The notes: a model not told the origin generated them from the sequence alone. DNA of 64,000 nucleotides from Yponomeuta sedellus (GCA_934045075.1 OW203726.1:15312037-15376036); one strand, 5' to 3'; shown: positions 20,262-31,115, counted from the stretch's first letter. A program made the numbers and translations.

Positions 20262-20375
20262 CAGGTAGGATGACGATCTACGAAAACTGCCGGCAGATGC
20301 TGGATGCGACAAGCTAAATACAGGACGCTATGGCGCTCATTAGGGGAGGGCTATGTTCAGCAGTCAACTACCTGA
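20262..20375 (+). pseudogene. Old LINE-G-type ORF2 end, right piece
   Basis: Continuation of the LINE frame cut by the hAT insertion. It encodes the Asp-Asp-Asp-Leu and Trp-Arg-Ser-Leu-Gly-Glu region and ends with GGGGAGGGCTATGTTCAGCAG, the hallmark of LINE-G 3' ends. Stops and a frameshift are present. Confidence 0.65.
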
Positions 20376-20451
20376 AGGAGAAGAGAAGAAATTACCGCAC
20401 ACCGTAGGCGTTGAGTCCGCGACAAGTACTCGGAGGACATTTTTAAGATTC

Positions 20452-20483
20452 AGGGACTTTTGTCCCTTGGGGACAAAAGTCCC
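20452..20483. repeat. Perfect 15-bp hairpin
   Basis: AGGGACTTTTGTCCC and its reverse complement, separated by 2 nt (TT). GC content of the stem is high for this region. Confidence 0.85.
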
Positions 20484-20507
20484 TCGTCTGTGCAGGCCTT
20501 TAAGGAG

Positions 20508-20605
20508 TTGTGACTGAACATAGAATCGTAATTACTTACAAACATACATACAAGCCACACACATCACGCTCTTTCTGGGATCCGCAGCAGTCGGGTAAAA
20601 TCTTT
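20508..20605 (+). mobile_element. Fragment of the CGCAGTCGGGTAA element family
   Basis: GAACATAGAATCGTAATTACT, a CATACATACA run, CACATCACGCTCTTTC and GCAGCAGTCGGGTAAAA. The same order of blocks recurs three times at 59.95-60.36 kb. It is a microsatellite-bearing element tail of unknown class. Confidence 0.6.
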
Positions 20606-21302
20606 TTTACCCTACTGCGGCGCGTCAAGACACAACAATGTAGGTGGAAACAAACTCAACTTTCAACGAGCAGGGGCACTCACGCTCATCTTTTAGCGCC
20701 AGCTTTTTTGAACTTACCCCTTGCAGTCGGCATACATTTTTTCAGCGGACAACATTTTATTCTAATCAAACTACTAACACCTAATTTCACTGGCCTCGCT
20801 TCTGAGGCTCCATGGATAGCGTCCAGTTTTAGACTCCCCCAAACACACACAATCGGATAATTTAGCAGCGATTAATTCAGCACCTCGTGCGATAAAGGCA
20901 CCGAATGCGGTGACAACGTAATCTTGCAAATTTATGCAAGTCGGCGCGACCGCTCTGGGCCGTCACTGCTCTGAACGTGATCCAAATCTGACTTGGGAGT
21001 CACTTGAGTTGTAAAACTTATGGTGGCTGCGATGCTCCCCAAAAAGGCGTCTCTTCCGTAATCAATTCAGTGCCAGATTTTTTCACGAGCAATATGTTAT
21101 CTTGGAGAAGAATAAGAGTTTAATACACTTTCAATGCACTTGATTTGAATTTTGGGCACTGCTATGCCATCTTGACTGTAACATTACTTCCAACTACTCC
21201 CTAACTGTGATACCGCAGCTGTAGATATGTTTAGACGACGTGTATACAGAGTGTTACAAAAAAAGATGTTCTACATAATAGTATGAATTAAAACGACAGT
21301 AA
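20606..21302. other. No gene; one dispersed repeat at 20921-21010
   Basis: 20921-21010 (CTTGCAAATTTATGCAAG ... CGTGATCCAAATCTGA) is related to 51268-51345. Short frames elsewhere have no domain. Confidence 0.45.
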
Positions 21303-21410
21303 GGGTGGTGGTAGCGCAGCGGTAGAACAGTGGTTTCTCAATCGGGAGGTCGACAGTTCGAATCTTAGCGTGTACCAATGACTTTGTTTTCAAAGTTTCT
21401 ATTTTTTAAA
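21303..21410 (+). mobile_element. SINE-B head
   Basis: GGTGGTAGCGCAGCGGTAGA (box A-like), TCTCAATCGGGAGGTCG, AGTTCGAATCTTAGC (box B-like) and CCAATGACTTTGTTTTC. It lacks the downstream body. Confidence 0.7.
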
Positions 21411-21417
21411 TAATTAC

Positions 21418-21452
21418 ATGGTTGAACCGGGAATCGAACCCGCTACATAAGA
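21418..21452 (-). mobile_element. tRNA T-arm-like scrap
   Basis: Minus strand reads GCGGGTTCGATTCCCGGTTCA, a box B with acceptor bases, but no box A is in range. Confidence 0.4.
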
Positions 21453-23329
21453 AGAAAATTGGCCTATTGCTATATGAGACCGTTTAAAAGACTTTGTTCA
21501 TAAGGATATTTTTTGCTAAATGACATAGTGTCAGAAATAAAAGGAAGATCATTTATTTCAAAATGAAAAAATATGGCGTGGGGCGCTCTGTATACTGATG
21601 CTCTATCTGCAGTTCTTAACTGGTTCAATGTGAACAATCTGATATTGACTTGTTGTATTCCAGCTCTATTTAACTCGCACATCCGTAGAATTCTGGCACG
21701 GTGATCAGCAGAGTGGCGGCGCTTTCTCATGTAAACTACGAAAAAGACAAATTGAAATAAATTTTGTTTCTTCCCCTTTGGTCTCTTTACTCCTCAGTGG
21801 AGTCTGGAGCATGACACAAGGATGTTTCATTCATCTCTGTTCAGGGCTGGGAATGGGAGCTTTAGCCAAGTTACTCTCTTCTCTTTCGTCTCAGCGGATC
21901 TCTTCCACGTCTGGGACGGTCATCCGGGTCGTCGCGTCGCTCGAATGGCGAGTCTCCATTCGAGCGCATCGGGAAATTTTATAGCCCAATTTTAAAAATC
22001 TTGACCCCAGATCTTGATCTTGTAAATCCAAAATTAAGTTAATAATTTTGACACGAGTCTATCTAGTGACAGATTAGAATTGGTAAACTTCACGCTACTT
22101 TTAGGCGTATCGATTAACTGAATACTGCATTGAGGATTAATTTATTCTAAAATATTGAAAAACAGCCGCTAAGATTCTGGTATTGTTGTATTGTTGTTAC
22201 TGTTTCTGTTACCCACGACTCAGGGTATCCCAGTGCCCACACAGAGTCAGAAGCAATTTATGTGCCTGTATGTAAATGTTATCTTATGTTATGATCAGTT
22301 CAGCTGCATTTGCAGTCAGAATTCCTTACCGGCCGTTTTACCCACATTCGCTCGATAAGCTCGCTTCGATACTCCTATAGGCATCAGAATAAATAAATAA
22401 GTTTAAACTCAACCCACTTGTTGTAATGTTCGGTACAGTTCATACTATGTCTGAATAGGGTGCGTATTGTCGAAGTCCTGTCAAACGTACAACCTAATAA
22501 GGCTTATTTATTTGCAATTTGTCCTCAGGACAAAGTTTGAAAGAACCCATTCTCTATTGAAGCATCGTTTGTGCGCGTAGTTGGCACACTTCTCGGCGAA
22601 ACTTCCACGGACCCGAAGTAATCTTAAACTGATAAAAGTAAATGGAACCCCTTTGAATATCTTGTGTGGGCTTGGAAAATTGCCATTATATTCATACTGT
22701 TTGTGAACGGACGTCTAGGCTAGAAACCTTTCGTATTTTGTAGGAACTTTGTGAGTTGTTTCTACTTCTATTATCAATTACAAGAAATATCTGTGTAATT
22801 TCCATTTTTATGCACAATAAGATGTTCTCTATTTATCTATTAGTATTATGTTGTTTTAATATATCGCTGCACATCAAATAGTGCATGGTGTAATGCTGAA
22901 TAGTGTCTAAAGACAAACTCTGGAATAGCTAATTAAATTTTAGCCATTTCATACATTAGAGTAAGTATCAAAAATGGACTCGTAGTATGGAACAGCTCAT
23001 TTTGTTAGCAATTTCACACTTGGTTCTATAATAAAAACAGGCAGTAGGTTAAAAAAATGTTCAAGCAGTAGGTTAAAAAAATAACATAACAATTAAAACA
23101 TTAGTCGTATCTGAAACTTTTCCGATGACAAAATATACAATGCGAGTATAAGATCTAAATGTATAAAAAATTGTAACAAAAGACAGATTTGTGTGAATTT
23201 TTTGTCCTGGGTAGTAACAAGGATACCTTTTACCAGAAAAACTTGGTCGTGAACACTGAGGTAATGCTTAGAAACAGTTTGAGTCAGAACTGCACATTCC
23301 CGTTATCGGGTGCAGAACCTGGTGAGCAG
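21453..23329. other. No gene; longest featureless unique stretch of the left half
   Basis: No repeat family, hairpin or domain seen. 21860-21985 is locally GC-richer with an inverted GCTCGAATGGCGAGTC / CCATTCGAGCGC motif. It could be intron or intergenic. Confidence 0.4.
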
Positions 23330-23371
23330 ATATGTAGTGCATATGCAGTGCTCTGCATATGCACTACATAT
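23330..23371. repeat. Perfect 19-bp hairpin
   Basis: ATATGTAGTGCATATGCAG and its exact reverse complement around TGCT. The arms contain internal NdeI-like CATATG palindromes. Confidence 0.9.
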
Positions 23372-23884
23372 TCCGACATTCCTCCATGGCGCAAGCAGTG
23401 TTTCGAATGAGATCTTATAAATATAACGTCCGACGAATAACAGTCGGCCTGGAGGTCCCCAAGCATGCGTCCTGCCTGGCGGGAATATTCCCTTTATAGG
23501 AAAATTCCCATTATTGAAGAGCAAATTCATCCGTTCTTCCTCACAGCTTGAAGTAATTGACTTTATTGTATTAAATTTATCGGTTCCTTAATTACAAACG
23601 ACTGCAAAAACACTTAACATAGTTCCCTTATTTAGGCACTCAAGAAAGGACGTAAAGAGCACGTGGCCTACATAAAGGGCAGGTATGATGAAGTTTTAAA
23701 TGGACGCACTTTTGCTTCATAAAGTGGAGGGTGGGCTCCAATGGTCTTCTTTTAATTTATATCCGACAGACCCCACTTTATCGCAGACGCGCAAAACCTA
23801 CCTGGCGCTAAGTCATAAGCGCCATTCGATACACGCATGAGTTTGTTGACGCTTTACTAGCCATTATTACAAAAAAATAAGTTT
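23372..23884. other. No gene; unique sequence
   Basis: Overlapping short minus-strand frames at 23284-23530 share no domain and cross the hairpin. Confidence 0.5.
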
Positions 23885-23982
23885 TATCCAGCAGTGGACT
23901 GCAATAGGCTGAAATGGATGGATGGATATTTTATCACAAAAAAATGGTTATATTAAATGGCATGGTTATATTAAATGGCACT
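23885..23982 (+). mobile_element. LINE 3' tail and 20-bp direct repeat
   Basis: CAGCAGTGGACTGCAATAGG followed by CTGAAATGGATGGATGGA is a LINE 3' end with a (GGAT)n tail. Just after it ATGGTTATATTAAATGGCA occurs twice in tandem. Confidence 0.6.
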
Positions 23983-24108
23983 GCCTAAATGGCAGTTAAA
24001 CGTGTTATAAATAATCATTTTAACACGTTTTGCAAAAAAAAAAAACATCGAACATCTTTATTTATTGTTGTAATAAATACCTCTGACCTAGAATTTACCA
24101 TATAAACT

Positions 24109-24158
24109 CAAAATTATAATTTTTGGTGGAAAACCTTCCACTAAAAATTATAATTTTG
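24109..24158. repeat. 22-bp hairpin, one mismatch
   Basis: 24109-24130 and 24137-24158 are reverse complements except for one position. The arms are CAAAATTATAATTTTT plus GGTGGA, and the loop is 6 nt. Confidence 0.85.
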
Positions 24159-25079
24159 ACAAATATGCTTCAAAGTAATTTGTTACTATTTCAAGTCCGT
24201 AGTTTATACAAATCACTTATTACATTATTGATGTTATAAGATTTACTAATTTTCAAAATATGCACATTTTTAAGAGTGCATAGAAGATAAAATTTAAAAA
24301 TAAATCTGAAAATATTATATATTAGAGCGCGGTAAATCCTAATTAATTTATTGTTATGCTTAATTTACAAAAAAATTGTAACGAGGTATGACAGGAATGA
24401 CTGAAAATAGTTCAAAATTCTTAGTAGATGATTTATAATACATACTCATTTCGCTTATCTATTCTCACCCTTGAAAAATAACTCCAATTTTCCTCAACTC
24501 CAAAATAAAATCCTCCAGAACCCACATGCTATCGCTAACAGCTTATGACTGATACCCAAATTCCATAACTCAGTGTAATGAAACGCGGTCTGATTATTGC
24601 CGGCTGAAGCTTTCTGTAGCAGCTTAAAGTGTCTGTTTTAATACCGTGCAATGCTATCACAGTTTTAATTAAACATAATGAAATATGGAATCATTACACT
24701 TATTACTACCTAAGAAAATACATTTTCTACTGTCACTGTGACTGATGAGGCAATATTTTGTTGTTGATAAGAGAAGTTGATGAAGGAGGAGTGACGTATA
24801 GATAATTAAAAAGACCTAGCTTGATAAGTTCTTGGTACAGATGACAGCAAAACTTCAATTACATAGATAAAAAAAATCTGATAATATATTACTACTACCA
24901 ATAAATTAAAACATTGTTTTACGTTTTTGATCTAAAACGTAAGTACTATGGCTTGAACACGCTCTGGGGCGTAATTGATGCAAATGATCTCCCTAACAGT
25001 GCAGCGCGGTTATGGAGCGTTATAAAAGCCTTTGCGTTGACTGATTTTATTTCGTTTGTACTGTGTGTGTGTGAAGTAC
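24159..25079. other. No gene; unique AT-rich sequence
   Basis: No structure recognised. Confidence 0.5.
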
Positions 25080-25335
25080 AAAAAACCTATTTAGAAGCTA
25101 AAAAATCCACCCGTACCGGGATTCGAACCCGCGACCTCTGGCTATCCGTGCCAGCGCTCTTTCCAACTGAGCTAATGGGCGACTCACCGGCATCAGTGAA
25201 ATTTTGAACTTCTTTGCAATATTCTCTGTATTACGTGCAGGCAGCGACATCTAGCTGAAGTAATTTGCATCACTTGCAGCCCCGAGTACCTACTTTGCAG
25301 TTAGGTTTTTACATCGGAATGATATCACTGTACTG
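25080..25335 (-). mobile_element. SINE-A, near full length
   Basis: The minus strand reads GTACAGTGATATCATTCCG, the GTAGGTACTCGGGGCTGC block, GCCCATTAGCTCAG (box A), GGGTTCGAATCCC (box B) and AATAGGTTTTT. A plus-strand frame of 97 codons is an artefact. Confidence 0.9.
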
Positions 25336-25344
25336 GTGGGGCTG

Positions 25345-25400
25345 CTGTCTCCACTGCTGGGGCACGAGTCTCTTCCTGCATCGCAGGAAGGTTAGGTTAG
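25345..25400 (-). mobile_element. 5S-SINE tail fragment
   Basis: CCACTGCTGGGGCACGAGTC and CTGCATCGCAGGAAGGTTAG abut the SINE-A head. Confidence 0.75.
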
Positions 25401-25567
25401 GTTTTTTACGAAGAACAGTGCAACTTTAATACAATTATTAAGGAATTTTTTTTGCCTTTTTTTGCCTTTCCCTCTAACAATATTTTCGCTGAGTGAAGAT
25501 CAATCAAGAGCGATTAAATTTTAACCCCTTCATACTTATTTTAAGCCCCAGTGAGGAGGTCATTCAC
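25401..25567. other. No gene; short spacer between 5S-SINE pieces
   Basis: T-rich with TTTTTTGCCTTTTTTTGCC. It separates a reverse tail piece from a forward 3' half. Confidence 0.4.
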
Positions 25568-25796
25568 GTCACGTTAAGCCATTGGTGCCGGCTGTCATGT
25601 GATGACAGTCGTTTAGCCATGTCAGAGACCTTATGGGCAGCTTGATAACTTCTGAGAGTAAGGCCCGTCACTGTCTTACAATCCTCCACCAATCCGGACT
25701 TGTCCCCCGTGTTGGAGTATGGCCTAACCTTCTTGCGGTGCAGCAAGAGACCCGTGACCCAGCAGTGGGGACAAAAAAAAGGGTTGATATCGAGGG
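25568..25796 (+). mobile_element. 5S-SINE, 3' half
   Basis: Starts ACGTTAAGCCATTGGTGCC, has TAACTTCTGAGAGTAAGGCC, CACCAATCCGGACTTG, and ends CAGTGGGGACAAAAAAAAGG then GTTGATATCGA. Frames across it are shadows. Confidence 0.88.
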
Positions 25797-26149
25797 GGTC
25801 AGGGAGGGTATTTTCTAGTGCCCTTTATTCGCACATACGAAAAACATGCTATACGTAATTACACGGGCGTAGTTTTATTTTATTACGGCACGTCGTAATA
25901 GGCTGGTTGCGTGACTCGTGCAGTGTTGCACTCTTTAAGACCACGATAAGAGCCTCGAGCTCTACTTAGGAACTAATAAAATAGGTTAACATGACCGCTT
26001 TACTCGCGAACTAATTCTAAGACTGCGCTTGGCTTAATTATCTTTTGGACACCCCTATAAGCAACGCAAGTCTGTTGCAATTAAACAGATTTTTTTATGT
26101 ATTAAAAATCAGCAAGTAGAGAGATATAAAGAAGGCGGGGAAGCTTTTA
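25797..26149. other. No gene; unique sequence
   Basis: Nothing recognised. It ends in the TA dinucleotide (26148-26149) next to the MITE. Confidence 0.45.
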
Positions 26150-26368
26150 CAGTCTGTTAGCTTTTAGAATATACCTCGGGCTCTAGAGTAGGCTTCGGTT
26201 TTCGCTGAAAGTACACGAGTGTAACACTACTTCCTGCTGCTCTGTATTAAAGTTATCTTCGCTATTTTGAAAATTAGGTGTCATATTAGTTACGATATTT
26301 CCATTTACACGAATATATCCGAATATATCCGATAGTAGCCGAGGTATATTCTAAATGCTAACAGGCTG
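26150..26368. mobile_element. TA-flanked MITE with 30-bp terminal inverted repeats
   Basis: The left end starts CAGTCTGTTAGC and the right end, reverse-complemented, starts CAGCCTGTTAGC. The 30-bp ends (26150-26179, 26339-26368) differ at two positions and share TTTAGAATATACCTCGG. The element is 219 bp and flanked by TA on both sides (26148-26149, 26369-26370), the target of Tc1/mariner transposases. It has no coding capacity, so it would be moved in trans. An ATATATCCGA repeat occurs near the right end. Confidence 0.85.
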
Positions 26369-26370
26369 TA

Positions 26371-27824
26371 CCTAGCAGTAGGGCGCTAATAGGCTAAGTA
26401 AAAAATACTTTCACCATTAAATACCTAACTTAATTCAGTCTGTGACCAAAATAAACAAATGCAGCACACCACCGGTAAGCTTAATTTGCATTTAAATGAC
26501 GTCCACCGTCCACTAAAACGATTATTACCGAATAATAAAGTAACGCAAATGGCTACTTATATAAAACCGCTGTGCAGCAATGTTAGGTTCTTCTTCACAT
26601 GATCTATTAAGGCGCTCCTCGGGACTTACTAGCGCCATCAATGAAAAAAATTTAATCTAAAAAGATAGCAAACACATGACGTTTTTATAAATGTTAGAAA
26701 CGTCATCTGTTTGCTAGATACAACTTACTTTTACCCGCGAACTTGTATCGATTTTCGACGGATTTTTCACAACTATTGTTTTGCACTAACGTTCCTGTAA
26801 ATAGGTATGATATCAAATTAAATGAAATAAATATGAAGTCTACGTATTTAATTTGCACCTGAGAGGAAACCAAACGACGGATAGTTAGGTATGCAAAGTT
26901 TTTTTTATGATCGGATTTTATTTTATATTCTGATAGTAGACGTAATTTTAAGAAACTAATTTCATTTTTTTCGTGATTCATTGAGTTTATCATTGTTATT
27001 TAATTAAAATGAATATTATTCGGCGTGACGTCATATATGTGTGTAGGTAGAGTTCGCGATTGGATTTGTCTGTGGTTTAGTGTAAAAAGAAAGATGTTTG
27101 ACATGATGAAGATGATGAAGTTGACAAGCCATTGGTAGTTTTTCCACAGAATAACTACTACCACAGACGATTTAATATGTGACGTCATCATAGAGGTCAT
27201 ATGACGGGCATTGAAATATTATTATTTACTTAAAATAAGGCTCATCTTTTATGATAAAAATCTTTTACATTAAAAATATAGTTTGGATGCTAAGCTCGAA
27301 ATGGTTTTCGATTCAGGCAGTTCACTTTTTTTTTTTCATCCCGAATGAGCGCTTTTCCTAGGGACTTAAAAAAATAAAGTTGTACCACTTTTAATTAATA
27401 GATGGCGCTAGCGGTTGCCCTATCTAATCTGAATGAAGGACGTTTCTGCATAGCTGATAGTATGCAGCAAGGTATCATTGGTTACTGGTCTTCTTTCTAC
27501 TCTATGATTCTGTCACTCCTATATACTCTGTGTCAATAACCTCCGTTTTCAGACAGAGTTAGGCACGGCGCCATCTAGTAGCTTTTGGGGAACCCAACTG
27601 ACAGCTGTCAAAAACGCCGAGCTGAAAAGCCCTCATTACACACTTCACACAACGCTGGCGTACCTACCTAATAGTGGCAGCTTTTTTGGTCTTTGGAAAA
27701 AACATAATATCTCGTTTTCTACTAAGTTTTTTCAAAAAGTGAACTCAAAGATTTTAATCTTAACAACTGTTAAGATTCCATTTGACGATTTCGGGATAAA
27801 ATTTTAAACACCTAACTTTTTGGA
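26371..27824. other. No gene; unique, possible regulatory stretch at 26450-26610
   Basis: 26450-26610 has AAGCTTAATTTGCATTTAAAT (octamer-like), ATTATTACCGAATAATAAAG and TATATAAAACCGCTGTGCAG (a TATA-like box) and matches no repeat. GCGCCATC-type motifs recur at 26630, 27405 and 27570. Frames are short and featureless. Confidence 0.35.
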
Positions 27825-28160
27825 TCTGGGTTCTTGTTAGTAGGTTCTAAAAAGAGCTGTTACATTTATTAAGGTTTATGATGTTCATTCAGTACAATCC
27901 CACCGAACTGCGGTCCCCAACCCGCATGCCTAGCGTGGGGATTATGGGCATTACCCCCTATGATAGCACAACGTGGCGCTCTTTAGGGGAGGGCTATGTC
28001 TAGCAGTAGATTAGTACAGCCTGTTGACGACGATGATGTTCATATTTTGCAAAGACGCATTATACAAGAAAATAGGATTTTTTTTAATTGGTGGCGCTAG
28101 TTAGCAATCACTTTGTTTAATGTAACTAAATTGAGTCAACATTTTGTTTTTATGATGAAT
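27825..28160. repeat. R300-like repeat interrupted by a LINE-G end
   Basis: TTCTTGTTAGTAGGTTCT at the left and GGTGGCGCTAGTTAGCAATC at the right resemble the R300 blocks near 7.2 and 8.3 kb. The LINE-G piece at 27895-28030 sits between them. Confidence 0.35.
27895..28030 (+). mobile_element. LINE-G 3' end
   Basis: TACAATCCCACCGAACTGCGG, GGGGATTATGGGCATTACCC, TATGATAGCACAACGTGGCG, CTATGTCTAGCAGTAGATTAG and a GACGACGATGATG tail. 5'-truncated. Confidence 0.8.
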
Positions 28161-28210
28161 AAAAATATTCTAATTCAATAGAATGAAAAGTCGATCCTTT
28201 TTAAATATAA

Positions 28211-28507
28211 TATCAACCCTTTGTGTATCCGCACATAGCTGGAAGATTAGGCCACACTCCACCACGGGGGCCAAGTTGTGGCTGGTCTTACTGTCAGAAG
28301 TTATCAAGCTGCCCATAAGGTCTCTGACATGACTAAACGACTGTCACAACATGACAGCCGGTACCAATGGCTTAACGTGCCTTGTGAAGGACGGAAGCGT
28401 TCGGAAAAAAATCCTCTAGCGGTAGTCATGGGATGCTCATCCCTTCTTCGACCGCGCCTGTTATTGATTAACCCAAATGATTGATTCCAATCACTCGGTT
28501 CGACACC
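28211..28507 (-). mobile_element. 5S-SINE subfamily I, nearly complete
   Basis: Plus strand runs from ATATCAACCCTTTGTGTATC through TCACAACATGACAGCC to CAATCACTCGGTTCGAC. The GATTGTAAGACAGTGG block is deleted and the head is cut a few bases short. Confidence 0.9.
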
Positions 28508-29054
28508 TGCGACAAATCATTGACATTTTGTCAGGGAGAGTGCGAATTTTCCGCCGTCGCCGCCGCTTCCTGTCGGCTGCCGATAATTTTCCTAAGGATG
28601 CGTGCCACTTATTCCAGAAACGACCTCATTTTCTCCTTCACGTGGCGACGCTAAACCCATACGCGACGTCGAAGCATTGCATAATATAAGTAAGTCACAT
28701 TTCCAAGCACGGTGCCCTAAGCTGGAGTTTATTTAGGGCTTGCACGTTTGATTATTGATGGGAAAAAAGTATAAAATGCAGTCAAACCTGTTAGGAAAGG
28801 CGCGTTGTAGGATTTCGTAGTTGGTCATCAAAATGTACAAACTAGGAACTTTTTTTATCGATTTTATTTTACTAAGCAACCTGCTTTACACAACTACCTT
28901 CACAAAAGTAATTTTCAACGGATTTGTATGAAGTTTTAATTTTATCCGTCTATTATTCTATGACTTGTAAAGCGTACTTAGTTTCTTGGTTTTCGGTGGT
29001 TTCTTTTTAAATTTAATATTGTACTATTGCCCAATTTTTTCACGTTTCTAAACT
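28508..29054. other. No gene; unique sequence
   Basis: 28540-28690 is locally GC-richer (CGCCGTCGCCGCCGCTTCC). The 70-codon frame there has no domain. 28808-28850 has a GTAGTTGGTC...ACAA motif also seen at 45388. Confidence 0.4.
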
Positions 29055-29175
29055 CTAACGTTAAGCTAGAAGAGGAGGGGAGATGCCCTACTCTAATTGT
29101 ATAACATTTAGGTTTAGAAAACCATGGGTACAATTTTTTTTCTGGTTGTGTAATAAAGTGTTCCCTATCTGTCTA
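29055..29175 (+). mobile_element. LINE 3' tail
   Basis: TAAGCTAGAAGAGGAGGGGAG ... GTTGTGTAATAAAGTGTTCC then CTATCTGTCTATCTAAC. It has the form of a LINE UTR with an AATAAA signal and a short tetranucleotide tail. Confidence 0.5.
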
Positions 29176-29189
29176 TCTAACAAAAATTG

Positions 29190-29412
29190 CAACTGCAAAA
29201 ACATACCTACAAAGTAAGGTACGAGTACTCGGGGCTGCAAGTGATGCAAATTTTCAGCCAGATGTTGATACTTGTACGTAATACAGAGAGTATTGTAAAG
29301 AGGTTCGAAATTTCACTGATGCCTGCAAGTCACCCATTAGCTCAGTTGGGAGAGCGCTGGCATGATTAGCCAGAGGTCGCGGGTTCAAGTCCCGGCAAGG
29401 GAGGAATTTTTG
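29190..29412 (+). mobile_element. SINE-A, near full length
   Basis: Contains GAGTACTCGGGGCTGCAAG, CGTAATACAGAGAGTATTG, CACCCATTAGCTCAGTTGG, GGTTCAAGTCCCGGCAAGG and GGAATTTTTG. The tail is truncated after the acceptor stem. Confidence 0.88.
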
Positions 29413-29744
29413 AAATTGAAAAATGGTTTAATTATCGCAAAAAAGTACAAAAAACAACTTAAAATAGATTAAGTTACTTACATACTTAGTTACTTTAGTG
29501 AATACTTTAGCCTCTTTAGGTTTCGTCCCTAAATCACAATATTTTTCAAAGACCAATTTACCAATAGCGCTCACTGTCTGGTGAACGAGAAAAAAATCAT
29601 CCCCAATTTAGATGTAAGTGAGATGAAAAAAATATTTAAACTTTTTATTCCTCTGTTTTGTCTGCGTAGGTAATCTATATAAATATCAATGCCAAATTTT
29701 AGCTTTCTAGTTATTCACGCAACATTTTTTTATGGCCTTCTCTA
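29413..29744. other. No gene; unique AT-rich sequence
   Basis: Nothing recognised. Confidence 0.45.
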
Positions 29745-29880
29745 AAAGAGTGAGAGTGTACGGCTTAATAACCACGGGTGCCCACCGCGGATGGACAATT
29801 TCAAGCGCTGAGGTATTTGACTACCTCAGACACTCAGGTTTCCTCGCAATGTTTTCCTTCACGGTTTGAAACTAAATTAG
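29745..29880. mobile_element. SINE body fragment (TCCTCGCAATGTTTTCCTTCAC type)
   Basis: GGTGCCCACCGCGGATGGAC, AGACACTCAGGTTTCC and CGCAATGTTTTCCTTCACGG. The same closing block is in the SINE at 63480-63560 and, reversed, in SINE-B bodies. Confidence 0.5.
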
Positions 29881-29984
29881 GTTTATAAAATGATACTCTG
29901 TTTATGCCGCGGTTTTCGCTGCTTTCTGTTTACAATTTTACTATCCACTACTATGTGAATGAAATGAAATGAAAAACGTTTATT

Positions 29985-30110
29985 AGGTACCAAAAGTTAC
30001 AGTATTTGGCTCCCAAACTAGGATACCCTGTGCTATGTGAATGTACATAAGGAATGTAGGGCTATGTCTAGCAGTGGACTAGTATAGCCTGACGACGACT
30101 ATGTGAATGT
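29985..30110 (+). mobile_element. LINE-G tail remnant
   Basis: AGGGCTATGTCTAGCAGTGG then ACTAGTATAGCCTGACGACG. The part upstream of the tail (AAACTAGGATACCCTGTGCTA) echoes 10965-10985. Confidence 0.55.
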
Positions 30111-30529
30111 ACAATCCCAAAGTAACCTCTTGCTAAGGGTACGAAAGCCAGTTGCGTTTTAACTGACAAGAAATGTACGAGCGTATAAAAATGGTGCCTA
30201 TTATCGTTAAATCCACCAATACTATTTAGTAATACTACCTCCCGAAAGGTCGGGTATAATGACGGATAATTACTCCGGGTCCATCCTCTGATCCCTGTTG
30301 ATTGGATTGGGACGTGACGCCACAAATCCATCCCGGGATTTGCCGGGTCCGGGACCGAACAGGTTTTCGTTTGTCAATCCCTATCCGCAATAATACTCGC
30401 ACTCAATCACGCTCTAACGGCTTCCGAGGAGCTGAACAATTTTTTAGGAGCATTTTGTTGGGAATAGTTGCCGTTCTAACTAGGAATATTGGAAGAATAT
30501 TGCCAGAGATAAGGAGGAGTGGTAATTTT
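30111..30529. other. No gene; unique sequence
   Basis: Two opposed short frames (30068-30331, 30302-30550) have no domain. CGGGATTTGCCGGGTCCGGG is a GC-rich patch. Confidence 0.4.
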
Positions 30530-30740
30530 AAAACCCTATTTAGAGGCTAAAGATTCCACCCATGCCGGGATTCAAACCCGCGACCTCTGGCCATCCGTGC
30601 CAGCGCTCTTACCAACCGAGCTAATGGGTGACTGACGTACAGGCAGTGACATCTGGCTGAAGTAATTTGCATCACTTGCAGCCCCGAGTACCTACTTTGC
30701 AGTTAGGTTTTACATCGGAATGATATCGCTGTACCCATAT
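30530..30740 (-). mobile_element. SINE-A, near full length
   Basis: Reverse-oriented copy with box B (GGGTTTGAATCCC on the minus strand) and box A (CATTAGCTCGGTTGG). It lacks the CACTGATGCCGG segment between the body and the tRNA core. Its head joins directly to the reversed tail of the next copy. Confidence 0.88.
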
Positions 30741-30747
30741 GATTATA

Positions 30748-30948
30748 TTCTTTTTAATGCACTAACCCGTGCTAAGGACAATTTTAAAAAACATATTTAG
30801 AGGCTCAAGATTCCACCCATGCCGGGAGCGCTGGCACGGATAGCCAGAGGGCGCGGGTTCAAATCCCGGCATGGGTGGAATCTTTAGCCTCTAAATAGGT
30901 TTTTAAAATTGTCCTTAGCACGGGTTAGTGCATTAAAAATAATATAAG
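30748..30948. mobile_element. SINE-A fold-back copy
   Basis: Left arm 30748-30825 is the reversed SINE-A tail (TGCACTAACCCGTGCTAAGG, AGAGGCTC, CCACCCATGCCGGGA). The right part 30827-30948 is forward, from GCGCTGGCACGGATAGCC through box B to CACGGGTTAGTGCATT. The two tails thus form inverted repeats of about 75 bp. Confidence 0.85.
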
Positions 30949-30951
30949 GAG

Positions 30952-31115
30952 TGGTAATCTCAAGGAGAGGCCTTTGCCCAAGCCAGCCCTGGTTACGGTG
31001 GCGGGGAGTCACTGGATGGAGGAGGCGATGGATGACCGTGAAGCTTGGGAAACCATGAGAGAGGCCTATGTCCATGTCCTGCAGTGGGCGTTAAATGGCT
31101 GATGACGATGATGAT
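30952..31115 (+). pseudogene. LINE ORF2 C-terminal remnant
   Basis: One frame reads Val-Thr-Val-Ala-Gly-Ser-His-Trp-Met-Glu-Glu-Ala-Met-Asp-Asp-Arg-Glu-Ala-Trp and then Met-Arg-Glu-Ala-Tyr-Val, the closing segment of RTE-like LINE proteins. A GATGACGATGATGATG tail follows the stop. It is 5'-truncated and not functional. Confidence 0.65.
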
